64,000 nt of DNA from Pedobacter sp. JY14-1 (GTDB lineage: Bacteria > Bacteroidota > Bacteroidia > Sphingobacteriales > Sphingobacteriaceae): assembly GCF_029269825.1 (NCBI RefSeq), contig NZ_JARJHU010000005.1, positions 1 through 64,000 on the forward strand, written 5' to 3'. Position 1 is the stretch's first letter. Every line of letters begins with the position of its first letter. Below, in pieces: positions 34,251 through 42,887 of the stretch. The notes under the pieces were generated by a model. That model did no database searches, was not told the origin of the DNA, and saw only the letters and a program-made list of their open reading frames with translations. A program made the position numbers and the translations under genes.

Positions 34251-36008
34251 TTAAGGAAGTGTATTGTAATTGAAGTTGGCACGTCCGGCGGGTGCCGCAT
34301 CGCCGCTTAGCCAGAAATCCATGATATCGTTTTCGTGCTGCAGATTATCTGCAACCTTGAAACCAATACTGAAATCCTGATGGAGGAGGCCAAGCAGCGC
34401 CTTGGGTATGCGGATTTCCAGTTGGTTGCCCTTTACTGCGTAATCGACCTCGCCGGCCAGCTTCCAGTTCCAGGCATAGTCGGTTTTTTCTATAAATGCC
34501 TTTTTGCCAGGACTGTGTCTGTTGACGACGAAATCATAGCCCTCCCAGCCTGTATTCCTGTTCATATCCACATCAATGAACAGTTGCATCCAGTTGGGGC
34601 CTGTACGGGGGCTGATGGCTACCGCGGTCTCGATATAAAAGTAAATGTAGTCATTATCCCTGGCCACCCTGGCACCAGTAATGTCGTTGCGGCCGGTCTT
34701 GTTGGTATAATGCAGGTTGCCCCAGCCACGACTGTCTCGGTGCAGGGTATTGCCTTTGTAAGCGCTGAATTCAGGACTGACTTTGTTCCAGTCTGAGAAA
34801 TTGCCGTCTATGCGGATGGTACGGGGTGCGGATACTTCCTGAGGCTTTGCCATGCCTTTAAACCTGCGGATATTTGCGATCATCTGGTAATAATAATTGT
34901 CGCCGTGCCCTCCTTTCATGATCTCGATGTCCCTGCTTCCCTCCTGGTCAAATTCATCCGGAAAGGCATTGGACTGTTTCATCCAGGTTTCGTACCTCCC
35001 GGCTATCCATTCGTTCCAGCCGGTAATGAAGATAAATTCAGGATCGATCTCGAGGGCCCTGTCCCACTGCTCCTGGAAATTATAACCATAGTTAACGGCC
35101 CCAGGTTCGCTGATGTGACCTTTCTGATAAGTATAGCTGCGACCAAAGGCACCAGGCGCGTTCATCGCAGTGAGGCCCCGCTCCTTAGACCAGTTCTGAG
35201 CCACCCCAACTACGGCCTGTTCATAGCCCTTCTTAGTCTTAACGAAACCATGCTGCGGAAAGATCTCCAGCCAGCCCCAGTGGTCTTCCTGCTGCGGCCC
35301 CTTGTCATAAACGGGCTGTCCCGGCCGAAAGGTGAAGAAATTGCTGATGTCTTTGTTGTCGCGTGCAGCGCCCGGGTAAGCCATAATGAGCGGTTTTCCT
35401 TTCCAGTAAAACCAAAGGTCTTTATACAGTGCCTTGCTATACAAGTCCTTATAAAGTTCGGCGATACTCTCCGCCGCACCCGGTGTAGGCCCGAAAGGGA
35501 GCATAAAAGCGATCTTCGGAGTATTTACCCCGTCTTTCCTGGCTCTGGAAAAGACTTCACATAGCTTCAGGTAAGATTCCTTCCAGGTCATATTCCCATT
35601 GGTACAATCGAAGATGATGACATCAACTGCCGCATCGGCGAGCATTTCGGCATGTTTGCGCAATACCCATTCATCGGTATTGATGTAATAACCAAACAGG
35701 GGTTCTGCCCAAAACCAGGGACTATTCGTCCGGGGCCAGATAGGATCCTGGTAGTTTTCTTTAGCTTTAGGATTTCGGGACAGGTATTCTGTGGTATTAA
35801 AAGGGGCATGACCTTCGCTCTGGCGGGTATGCCAGGTCCAGTAAAAAAGCCCGATAAACTTATCTTTACGCTGCGGACCGGTTTCTTTATAGGCGGGGAG
35901 TACTCTGCCCAGGGCGTCGGTAGCTGCGAAGTCTGCGCCAGCTGACTGGCCTTTTGCGGCTATGCCTGAAATAACTACTATTATAATACACAAATACCTG
36001 TTTTTCAT
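34251..36008 (-). CDS. Secreted GH71/99-like protein with C-terminal CBM9-like domain (copy A)
   Basis: A 585-residue exported protein. Signal peptide to about residue 20. The catalytic-type barrel (about 25-375) resembles the GH99 / GH71-like endo-alpha-mannosidase group: KFIGLFYWTWH at the start, DVIIFDCTNG, and FIFITGWNEWIAGRYE with likely acidic active-site residues. A CBM9/DOMON-like beta domain follows (about 400-585; IRIDGNFSDW, DIMDFWLSGDAAP). The gene overlaps the upstream paralogue by ATGA. The substrate is unknown; a rhamnosidase-rich neighbourhood suggests a plant or exopolysaccharide glycan. Confidence 0.8.
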   Translation of the reverse strand: MKNRYLCIIIVVISGIAAKGQSAGADFAATDALGRVLPAYKETGPQRKDKFIGLFYWTWHTRQSEGHAPFNTTEYLSRNPKAKENYQDPIWPRTNSPWFWAEPLFGYYINTDEWVLRKHAEMLADAAVDVIIFDCTNGNMTWKESYLKLCEVFSRARKDGVNTPKIAFMLPFGPTPGAAESIAELYKDLYSKALYKDLWFYWKGKPLIMAYPGAARDNKDISNFFTFRPGQPVYDKGPQQEDHWGWLEIFPQHGFVKTKKGYEQAVVGVAQNWSKERGLTAMNAPGAFGRSYTYQKGHISEPGAVNYGYNFQEQWDRALEIDPEFIFITGWNEWIAGRYETWMKQSNAFPDEFDQEGSRDIEIMKGGHGDNYYYQMIANIRRFKGMAKPQEVSAPRTIRIDGNFSDWNKVSPEFSAYKGNTLHRDSRGWGNLHYTNKTGRNDITGARVARDNDYIYFYIETAVAISPRTGPNWMQLFIDVDMNRNTGWEGYDFVVNRHSPGKKAFIEKTDYAWNWKLAGEVDYAVKGNQLEIRIPKALLGLLHQDFSIGFKVADNLQHENDIMDFWLSGDAAPAGRANFNYNTLP

Positions 36009-37786
36009 TTATTTGATTTACTATATAAAAATCTATACTTAAATCTAGAATTAGGTGCTGAATCGCCCTTATCCATGAAATCCATGGCCTGGCCCCGAAG
36101 GGGTACGTTATCTGCCCATTTGAAATCCAGGGTAAATTCAGGAGCGGTGAGTCCAAGCAGTTTGCGGGGAATACGCAATTCGAGTTCATTGCCTCTGGCT
36201 GAGTAACCGGCGCTGCCTATAGTCTTCCAGTTCCAGCCGCCGGTACTTGCCTGAACAATAGTACTGCCGGGGCTTTTGGGTTTTGCATTGACCAGGAAGT
36301 GGAAGCTTTCCCAGTTGGGCCGGTCTTCTGTACCGATGCTAAGGTAGAGCCGCATCCAGTCGGGACTGTTCCAGGAGCTTAAGTGAGCCGCTGTCTTTAC
36401 ATAAAAGGAAATGTACTGCTGATCGACAGCTATTTTGGCCTGAACGATGTCGTTTCTGCCGCTGACATTGACATATTCCATGTATCTCCCCCATCCGGGA
36501 TGTTTCCGGTGAAAGGTATCGCCTTGTTCATCGGTGTAAATGGCCTTGACCGACTGCCAGTCGTCAAATGTGCCGTCGATGTTGATGGTATTGCTTTGGG
36601 TATAAACCAATGGCGATGTACTGCCCTTGAACCTGCGGATACCTGCGGTCATCTGGTAGTAGTAGTTGTCGCCAAAGCTGCCGTTGACCGGTTCGGCATC
36701 GCGGCTGTATTCTTCATTATAAAGGTCTACAAAATAGGTTTCGCCTTTTTTGATCTTTTTCCCAAGGAAATGACTGGAAGCGCCATCATCAAAACGCATG
36801 GCCACCCATTCGTTCCAGCCGGTGATGAAAATAAATTCCGGGTCAACGGCCAGGGCCTGCACCCATTGCTCATTAAAGTAAAATCCTTTTTCAGAACGTG
36901 GGTTTACCGGCTCCCTTCCGTCGTGAAAGCTCCGTCCTATATTGCTCATCGGATGTTCGGCGATGCTGACGCTGATCTGCTCCGGTTTATCCGGAGACTC
37001 GTGCCACCCATATGACTGCGGGGTATGGTCTACCCAGGTCCATTTGTCCATTCCATTCCCAAACCATTCCTGTCCCTTACTCCAGGCCCATGATTGCCGG
37101 AGTGTAAAGAACTGTTTTACTTCCTCATTTTGACCTTCGGCCGGTGCGAGCAATAATGGCTTTCCTTTCCAGTAAAACCAAAGGTCTTTAAAGCGTCCCT
37201 TCGCATAAATGTGCTCATACAGCTGGTTCACGGTCGATACTGCGTGAGCATTGGTAATGAAAGCAAGTGATGGTGTTGAAATGCCATTTGCACGGAGTTT
37301 CTGGTAGGTCTGGGCAATTTTGGTTACCTGGGGCAGATATGTAGCGGCATTGGTAACATCGAGGATCACGACGTCGACCCCCGCATCTGAAAGCATTTGC
37401 GCATGTTTGCGGATCACCCATTCATCGTCCGACAGATAGTAGCCAAAATAAGGTTCTCCCCAGTAATGGAAGGCATGTACCGGGCCATACCGAGGACTGT
37501 CTGGATTGGCTTTCAGGAGCTTGGAGATGTCATAAGGACTCAGGGTGTCCGAAGGCTTTTTTGGCATGATACCACCGTCAGGGGCATTGCCGCTATGCTG
37601 ATCATAGCCATGTGCACCATGCCAGATAAAATAGAAGACACCTACATAGCGGTCTTTACGCGGTGCACGATACTGCCCTACAAAGCGCCCGAGCGCGTCA
37701 GTGGCCACCCACTGGTCATTTTGCGCTGCGGTATTACCAGCAATACCAAAACACAAGAGGAGGAAAATTGCAAGCTGTAGCTTCAT
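36005..37786 (-). CDS. Secreted GH71/99-like protein with C-terminal CBM9-like domain (copy B)
   Basis: A 593-residue paralogue of copy A with the same architecture. Signal peptide ends near NTAAQ. The barrel has YVGVFYFIWHG, DVVILDVTNA, LWFYWKGKPLLLAP and FIFITGWNEWVAMRF. The CBM9-like domain starts at INIDGTFDDW and closes with AMDFMDKGDSAP. It starts 4 bases inside the rhamnosidase-like gene (ATGA) and ends 4 bases inside copy A. The three genes are therefore tightly coupled. The tandem copies diverge throughout, so the duplication is old and the two probably differ in substrate. Confidence 0.8.
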   Translation of the reverse strand: MKLQLAIFLLLCFGIAGNTAAQNDQWVATDALGRFVGQYRAPRKDRYVGVFYFIWHGAHGYDQHSGNAPDGGIMPKKPSDTLSPYDISKLLKANPDSPRYGPVHAFHYWGEPYFGYYLSDDEWVIRKHAQMLSDAGVDVVILDVTNAATYLPQVTKIAQTYQKLRANGISTPSLAFITNAHAVSTVNQLYEHIYAKGRFKDLWFYWKGKPLLLAPAEGQNEEVKQFFTLRQSWAWSKGQEWFGNGMDKWTWVDHTPQSYGWHESPDKPEQISVSIAEHPMSNIGRSFHDGREPVNPRSEKGFYFNEQWVQALAVDPEFIFITGWNEWVAMRFDDGASSHFLGKKIKKGETYFVDLYNEEYSRDAEPVNGSFGDNYYYQMTAGIRRFKGSTSPLVYTQSNTINIDGTFDDWQSVKAIYTDEQGDTFHRKHPGWGRYMEYVNVSGRNDIVQAKIAVDQQYISFYVKTAAHLSSWNSPDWMRLYLSIGTEDRPNWESFHFLVNAKPKSPGSTIVQASTGGWNWKTIGSAGYSARGNELELRIPRKLLGLTAPEFTLDFKWADNVPLRGQAMDFMDKGDSAPNSRFKYRFLYSKSNK

Positions 37787-39540
37787 AGGTTGGCCCTGAT
37801 GATCTTTATTGCTTTCGGAGCCATGATGTCAGACTGCACCTTTCCGTTTGCAAGTCTGGTATGTTTCACCTTAATGATGCCATAAGGTGTTGGAAAACTG
37901 CCTTCTGCAAATTTAAGGTCGCCGAGGTGAGGCTCAATCCTCACTGTCTTACAACCAGGTTCCATTACTTTGAAGCCCAGTACATGCTCGCTCAGCCAGG
38001 ATGTTGGTCCAGATGCCCAGCCATGTGAGAGACTATGGCGAAACCCGACATAACAGTAGGCGCCATAGGCACCGTGAATATCTATCTTGCCTTCAGGCAC
38101 GAGTTCATCAATACGGCCTGCATTTTTTATCCATTCCATATTGAAGTCCTCCCAGAAAGTAGTTGCACCCAGGTCGAGCATCGCACCCCAGTAAGTTTTG
38201 ATAATGTCTATGGCACCCTGGTAATTACCTGCTTTGGCCATCGCTTCCAGCATATAATAGCCGTAAAAGGTCGAGAAGTTTTTAGCCCCGCCTTCTGCGA
38301 TCACTTCATTGGCTTTCTCCGCAGGCATCATCCCCGACAGGGAAAGCAGGGCTGCGGCTTGTTTGGAACCGTTAATATCGGGTATATACTTGCGCATCCT
38401 TACGGCTACCGCTTTGTATTTGGTAGCCGAAGCATTGTCCTTCAGGATACCGCATATCTCGGAACCGGCATCGAGGGCGATGACCATCAGCGCTTGAAGT
38501 CCTGCATGGATAGCCGGTTTGTTTTCGCTGGAAGGCCAGTCAAGAAACCTGCCGTCGAGGGTCTCGCTGTTCTTATCGTCCACCTTGGTACTCAGAACGT
38601 CCAGCAATTGTATGAGATAATCTTTTTGCTTTCGCAGGTAGCTGAGATCGCCATTGAATTTATAAAGGTCCCGGTGAATGATGATCCACCACATAGAATA
38701 GGCGCTGATGCCATTCATCCATTGGGTGGGCGGCGTGATATCACGAACGAGGTCAAGGCTTTTAGGCACGACATCGTTATAGCCAAATACATTACTGATG
38801 GTGGTCACCTCCGGATGCATGTCGCCGACCCATACTAGACGGTCGCGCTTAATGCCGTCCCAGAGGTATTGCTGCATGTTCAGATGTACGGTATAGGCAC
38901 CGGTTTCCCAGATTTTATTCAGGCGCTCGTCGCTGCTCTTAAAGGAACCCAGGTAAGGGATATTACGAAAGATAAACGCCGCACGGACTTCTTTCAGCAA
39001 CAGCTCAGCATCTGCCTCTGACAGGTCGATGCGCACAAAACGGAAGCCGGTATTGCCGATGTCCAGCACACCTAACCAGGGGACTTCTACGGTAAGATCG
39101 CGGATAGCATGGTCATTAGTGGCATTGGTCTTGCCTCCAAGATCGGCCATAGCCTCTGCTGCCGATTCACCGAAGCGGACGCGGATCTTAACAGGCCCGT
39201 TCTTTTTCATCATGCCGGTGACGATCTGCAGACCGCCGTGGAGTTCCCTGCCAAAATCGAGCAGGATGGCGCCTTTATGCCGTGCGTCGCTGGTAAGTGT
39301 AACCATATCGCGGTTGACAAGCTCTCCCTGGCCATTGCCTGGCTTGAGTAGGTTCCTGGCGTCTTTTACGTATTTTCCCGTTTTGTCGCTTTGCCACAGA
39401 ACCCTGGTTGGGCTGAGGTAGACTCGGGTGCGTGTATCGGTTTCCATTCCTGCAGGTTTTTCTTTAAACACCAGTGGCAACTGTTGCGCCCTGCTGCCGA
39501 AGCCAAAAAGAAAAAGAAGAAGAGTTATGTTGATTTTCAT
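37783..39540 (-). CDS. Secreted alpha-L-rhamnosidase-like six-hairpin glycosidase (GH78-type)
   Basis: A 585-residue exported protein with a signal peptide to about residue 18. An N-terminal beta region (about 20-190) holds a short jelly-roll. The alpha/alpha6 barrel (about 200-500) has IKRDRLVWVGDMHPE, equivalent to the acid-bearing DERLGWxGD of GH78, and GATTFWEDFNMEW, equivalent to the second catalytic Glu region. A C-terminal beta-sandwich follows. It is smaller than typical GH78 enzymes (about 700-1000 residues) because accessory beta domains are missing. It may therefore act on a related rather than a strict rhamnoside substrate. Confidence 0.8.
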   Translation of the reverse strand: MKINITLLLFLFGFGSRAQQLPLVFKEKPAGMETDTRTRVYLSPTRVLWQSDKTGKYVKDARNLLKPGNGQGELVNRDMVTLTSDARHKGAILLDFGRELHGGLQIVTGMMKKNGPVKIRVRFGESAAEAMADLGGKTNATNDHAIRDLTVEVPWLGVLDIGNTGFRFVRIDLSEADAELLLKEVRAAFIFRNIPYLGSFKSSDERLNKIWETGAYTVHLNMQQYLWDGIKRDRLVWVGDMHPEVTTISNVFGYNDVVPKSLDLVRDITPPTQWMNGISAYSMWWIIIHRDLYKFNGDLSYLRKQKDYLIQLLDVLSTKVDDKNSETLDGRFLDWPSSENKPAIHAGLQALMVIALDAGSEICGILKDNASATKYKAVAVRMRKYIPDINGSKQAAALLSLSGMMPAEKANEVIAEGGAKNFSTFYGYYMLEAMAKAGNYQGAIDIIKTYWGAMLDLGATTFWEDFNMEWIKNAGRIDELVPEGKIDIHGAYGAYCYVGFRHSLSHGWASGPTSWLSEHVLGFKVMEPGCKTVRIEPHLGDLKFAEGSFPTPYGIIKVKHTRLANGKVQSDIMAPKAIKIIRANL

Positions 39541-39565
39541 GTTGTATGACAGATTTTTTTTTTAT

Positions 39566-42500
39566 TTAATATTGAACGGAGCTAAGCGTTACAGGGCCGC
39601 GCAGCCCTGAAGGTTGCAGTTTGCTGTCGGGCCGGTAAGGGTTGTCACCAGACCAGGTCCTGCGTTCCGAAACGGGAAGTTTACTGTCGCCGATGAGCCG
39701 GTTGACCCAGGTGTTCGCCACCGAGATCTCTACCTGATTGTCACCTTCCTGAAGAAGATCAGTAACCTCCACCCTCCAAGGATAGGTCCATGCCCCACCG
39801 GCATCTTTTCCGTTGAGCTTTACTTTGGCCATAACACTGACCTCGCCGAGATTAAGGAAAACCCGTTCACCTGGTTTTGGTTTAGCCGCTTTAAAGCTAT
39901 TGTGGTAAACTGCTGTTCCGGAATAGTACTTAATGCGTTCATCTGCGTTGACCGACCAGTCGGTAAGCTGGTTAAACGTAACCGGTGCCGCAGGTCCGCG
40001 CATCTTGCTATGATCGAAGGTTACCTGCCATGGTCCCTTGATGCTTGAAATTGTTTTTTCCCCGGGATAATTGACATGGCCTGCCCCTATGGATGAGGCG
40101 GGCTTCCTGAATACGATAAAAGCACTTTCCAGTGGCCCCAGTTTTAAGGGTACACGGGTGCCGGCACCGTTTGAAGTATATTCGGGCAGCAATCTGGTTT
40201 TACCGGTAATGGCGTCCCAAAGCTCGGGTTGCCTGGCGATGACCTTAAAGGTGGCATCAAACTGCTGTATGGTTTCGCTCTGGTTGCTGATAAAATAGAT
40301 TTCTTCATCTGCTGTTTGGCGGTGAATGTAAAGTACAGGTACATCGTCTTTAACCTCAAAATCGGGCCTGATCTTTAAGGCATCTAATGCGGCCTGCATA
40401 TCAAGTCCGGACATAACCGTACCTTTCCCGTAACTATCGGTCTTTATGGAACCACCGTCCACTTTGCCCCAGATTTCCACAGCAAGTTTACGCACTTCAT
40501 CGTCGGCTGCCGGGAAGCCGCTAAGACTCGGCGAGCGTTTCGGTGCAGGCCCCAGAATGTGGGCACCGGCCTGTACCAACGCTTTGATCTTACGCAGGAG
40601 TTCGGGCCGCATAGTCTCTAGTCTGGGCAGTACGAGCAAACTGTAGCTCATGCCATCGGGCAGTACCATTTTACCGTTCTCTACCTTTAAGCGGTTTTCG
40701 ATCACTTCGGCATTAATGTAATCAAAGGAATACCCCTTAGGTAGGGCCGGATCGGTGACACCTGTCATCTTGGGAGCGTCTTCTCCGATAAAATAAGCAA
40801 CATCTGCGGCATAAAGTCCCTGTTGTAACAGATAGTTTGATCTTTTCAGGTAGGCGGTGAAAAGATCAAGATATGGAAACCAGGTATTGTGCCGGTTAAA
40901 TTCGTTGCCAAAATTGGCATTGATGCCTGGGACAATGTCGTCGCTGGGCTGCTGGATATACACATGCAGCAGCGTATTGTTGATGCCTTCGGTGAAGAAG
41001 CGGTCACCGCGCTGCTTCATGACATAGGGATACCGGGCATAGGTCTTACCGCCCGCGGTAAAGGATTCTGCGGACACTTTTTTCTTTCCATAAATATGCG
41101 CTGCTGAAGATGCAGCCCGGTTTTCGATATTGCCCAGTTCGCCTTCGCTCCAGAACTCGCCTCCGATCTCGTCAGACTGTCCGCCGTATTGCAGGAATTC
41201 TCCGGGGAAACCCCAGTGACCATAATTTTCCAGCCAGGTATGTAAGCCATGTTTATGACTGATGTCGCGCAGTCCCCCGACATAATCATAGGCTACACGG
41301 TCTGCGATGAAACGGCGCAGATCCCAAAGAAACCGGTCGGATTGGTCCGGGCTTCCTACTACCTTCCCTTTCATTACGGGCAGGTAAGGTAGCGGGTCAT
41401 AACCAAAGGCAGCCTTGAATTTACCGATCATGCCGTCTGTCCAGTTCTGACCGCCGGTTTCGTAACTGTCCTCGACTGTTACCTTCCAGGTCTTGCGGTC
41501 TGCAGCAGGTATGCGTCTGATGATCTCGCCAAGGAAGGCATCGAAATGGCTGGCCACATGTGCTCTGCTCATTTTATCAACTTCCAGTCCGGTGCCCTCT
41601 GGCGAGGCAGGGCCATTTTTAACTCCTGTAGGCAGCATTCCGCTACGCATAATGACCCATTCTCCGGCCGGTACAGTCCATTTCAGGGTGCCGTTTCTGT
41701 CCATTTTGGCACTGAGGTCAATCACCGTGGCAGCATCGATCGCAAGAGATTGGTCACTGAGCTCTGCCTGTTCCGGCCATTGGTACTCATGCCAGTAAGG
41801 CAGGGGTGACTGGAACATTTTGGCCAGTGTCTTTTCGGTATAGCTTTCCATTACCGGGCCGGTGTTTAACTGTAGCTCCGCAATGCCGAATTCAGATGAC
41901 GTATCAGTGATCAGGAGTCGGAAATGGTCTGAAGTAATTGCAGGAAAGGATATGGCCACGGGGCCATAAGGATCAAAACCAACGTTGAGGTTGTCATTAC
42001 TCCTGTCGATCACAAAACGTTTGATGGTCTGGTAACTGCCGCCGGTTTTAGCCTGGAGTTCAGCATGGGCAGTCAGACGTTTGTGCAATGGATAAACGAT
42101 CATGCCCCGGATTTCAGTGGAGACAGGCAGCACCAGGTCAATAACCGCGTTCTTTGCACCCTCAAAAGCAGTGCTGGTATTGTTGTCCTGATCGGCCATG
42201 TTACCGGGGTTCTTCAACGCGATATCCGTATTGATCTTAATATTCTTGACCGGGCCTGAATGAACTGGTGTCCTATAAGCAATGACCCGAACGTCCTGAA
42301 AATCGCCTGCTGGCTTTTCCAGACGGACATTCAGTTGCTGCGGACCCTTTACATTGAGTTCGGTACCAGTGAAGTAACGCATAGCCTGACCTGGTTTGAT
42401 CCAGGGACCTCCCGACTGGCTCCAGCCGGGGCTGTTAAATATACCGATCTCGATATTGAGTTGGGTAGCGGTCTTGAGCGCAGTGTGGAGGATGTCCCAC

Positions 42501-42802
42501 CATTCTTCGGATAGAATCTTCACTTTGCCATAAGGAGTGGTCTCATAACCGATATTGCCGATGAAAGCACGGTTAATACCGACACTTTTCATTGCATGGA
42601 GGTCTTTGACGACGCCTTCCTTAGAAATATTATCGGACATCCAATACCAATATACACTGGTTTGTATAGAATCGGGCGGATGGGTAAAAGCAGCTTCCAG
42701 CACTGAGGCATGTTCAGCAGATGGACTTTGGGTAACAGTCTTTGCAGGATGACAGGCGGCAAAGAAACCGGTTACTAAAAGCAGATGGATACTCTTTCTC
42801 AA
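39566..42802 (-). CDS. GH106-type alpha-L-rhamnosidase lipoprotein
   Basis: A 1078-residue enzyme of the large GH106 / GH2-sugar-binding type. The start is TTG at 42802: it gives a proper lipoprotein signal ending at Cys17 (TGFFAAC), and no in-frame ATG or stop is seen in the 48 bases upstream. Domains: N-terminal barrel (about 40-470; VYWYWMSDNISKEGV, IFNSPGWSQSGGPWI), EDSYETGGQNWTDGM with acidic residues, a middle domain, and a C-terminal GH2-like sandwich (about 930-1078; LNLGEVSVMAKVKLNG). GH106 enzymes cleave terminal alpha-rhamnose from pectic rhamnogalacturonan. Confidence 0.85.
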   Translation of the reverse strand: MRKSIHLLLVTGFFAACHPAKTVTQSPSAEHASVLEAAFTHPPDSIQTSVYWYWMSDNISKEGVVKDLHAMKSVGINRAFIGNIGYETTPYGKVKILSEEWWDILHTALKTATQLNIEIGIFNSPGWSQSGGPWIKPGQAMRYFTGTELNVKGPQQLNVRLEKPAGDFQDVRVIAYRTPVHSGPVKNIKINTDIALKNPGNMADQDNNTSTAFEGAKNAVIDLVLPVSTEIRGMIVYPLHKRLTAHAELQAKTGGSYQTIKRFVIDRSNDNLNVGFDPYGPVAISFPAITSDHFRLLITDTSSEFGIAELQLNTGPVMESYTEKTLAKMFQSPLPYWHEYQWPEQAELSDQSLAIDAATVIDLSAKMDRNGTLKWTVPAGEWVIMRSGMLPTGVKNGPASPEGTGLEVDKMSRAHVASHFDAFLGEIIRRIPAADRKTWKVTVEDSYETGGQNWTDGMIGKFKAAFGYDPLPYLPVMKGKVVGSPDQSDRFLWDLRRFIADRVAYDYVGGLRDISHKHGLHTWLENYGHWGFPGEFLQYGGQSDEIGGEFWSEGELGNIENRAASSAAHIYGKKKVSAESFTAGGKTYARYPYVMKQRGDRFFTEGINNTLLHVYIQQPSDDIVPGINANFGNEFNRHNTWFPYLDLFTAYLKRSNYLLQQGLYAADVAYFIGEDAPKMTGVTDPALPKGYSFDYINAEVIENRLKVENGKMVLPDGMSYSLLVLPRLETMRPELLRKIKALVQAGAHILGPAPKRSPSLSGFPAADDEVRKLAVEIWGKVDGGSIKTDSYGKGTVMSGLDMQAALDALKIRPDFEVKDDVPVLYIHRQTADEEIYFISNQSETIQQFDATFKVIARQPELWDAITGKTRLLPEYTSNGAGTRVPLKLGPLESAFIVFRKPASSIGAGHVNYPGEKTISSIKGPWQVTFDHSKMRGPAAPVTFNQLTDWSVNADERIKYYSGTAVYHNSFKAAKPKPGERVFLNLGEVSVMAKVKLNGKDAGGAWTYPWRVEVTDLLQEGDNQVEISVANTWVNRLIGDSKLPVSERRTWSGDNPYRPDSKLQPSGLRGPVTLSSVQY

Positions 42803-42822
42803 GTTAAACGGATTTTGTATGT

Positions 42823-42847
42823 CTATATTTGGTTCTGACCAATATAG
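42823..42847. promoter_or_regulatory. Inverted repeat 20 bases upstream of the GH106 gene
   Basis: CTATATTTGGT - TCTG - ACCAATATAG: 10-base arms with one bulged T. In RNA it would form a hairpin just ahead of the TTG start; in DNA it could be an operator. No T-run follows, so it is not a terminator. Confidence 0.35.
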
Positions 42848-42887
42848 TACAAAGCCCGAAAAACAGCATCCTGTACCTACCTGCCTG

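Noticed and set aside
39550..39562. A run of T on the + strand between GH106 and the GH78-like gene.
   Set aside because: No hairpin accompanies it, and on the coding strand it is an A-run, so it is not a terminator for these genes.
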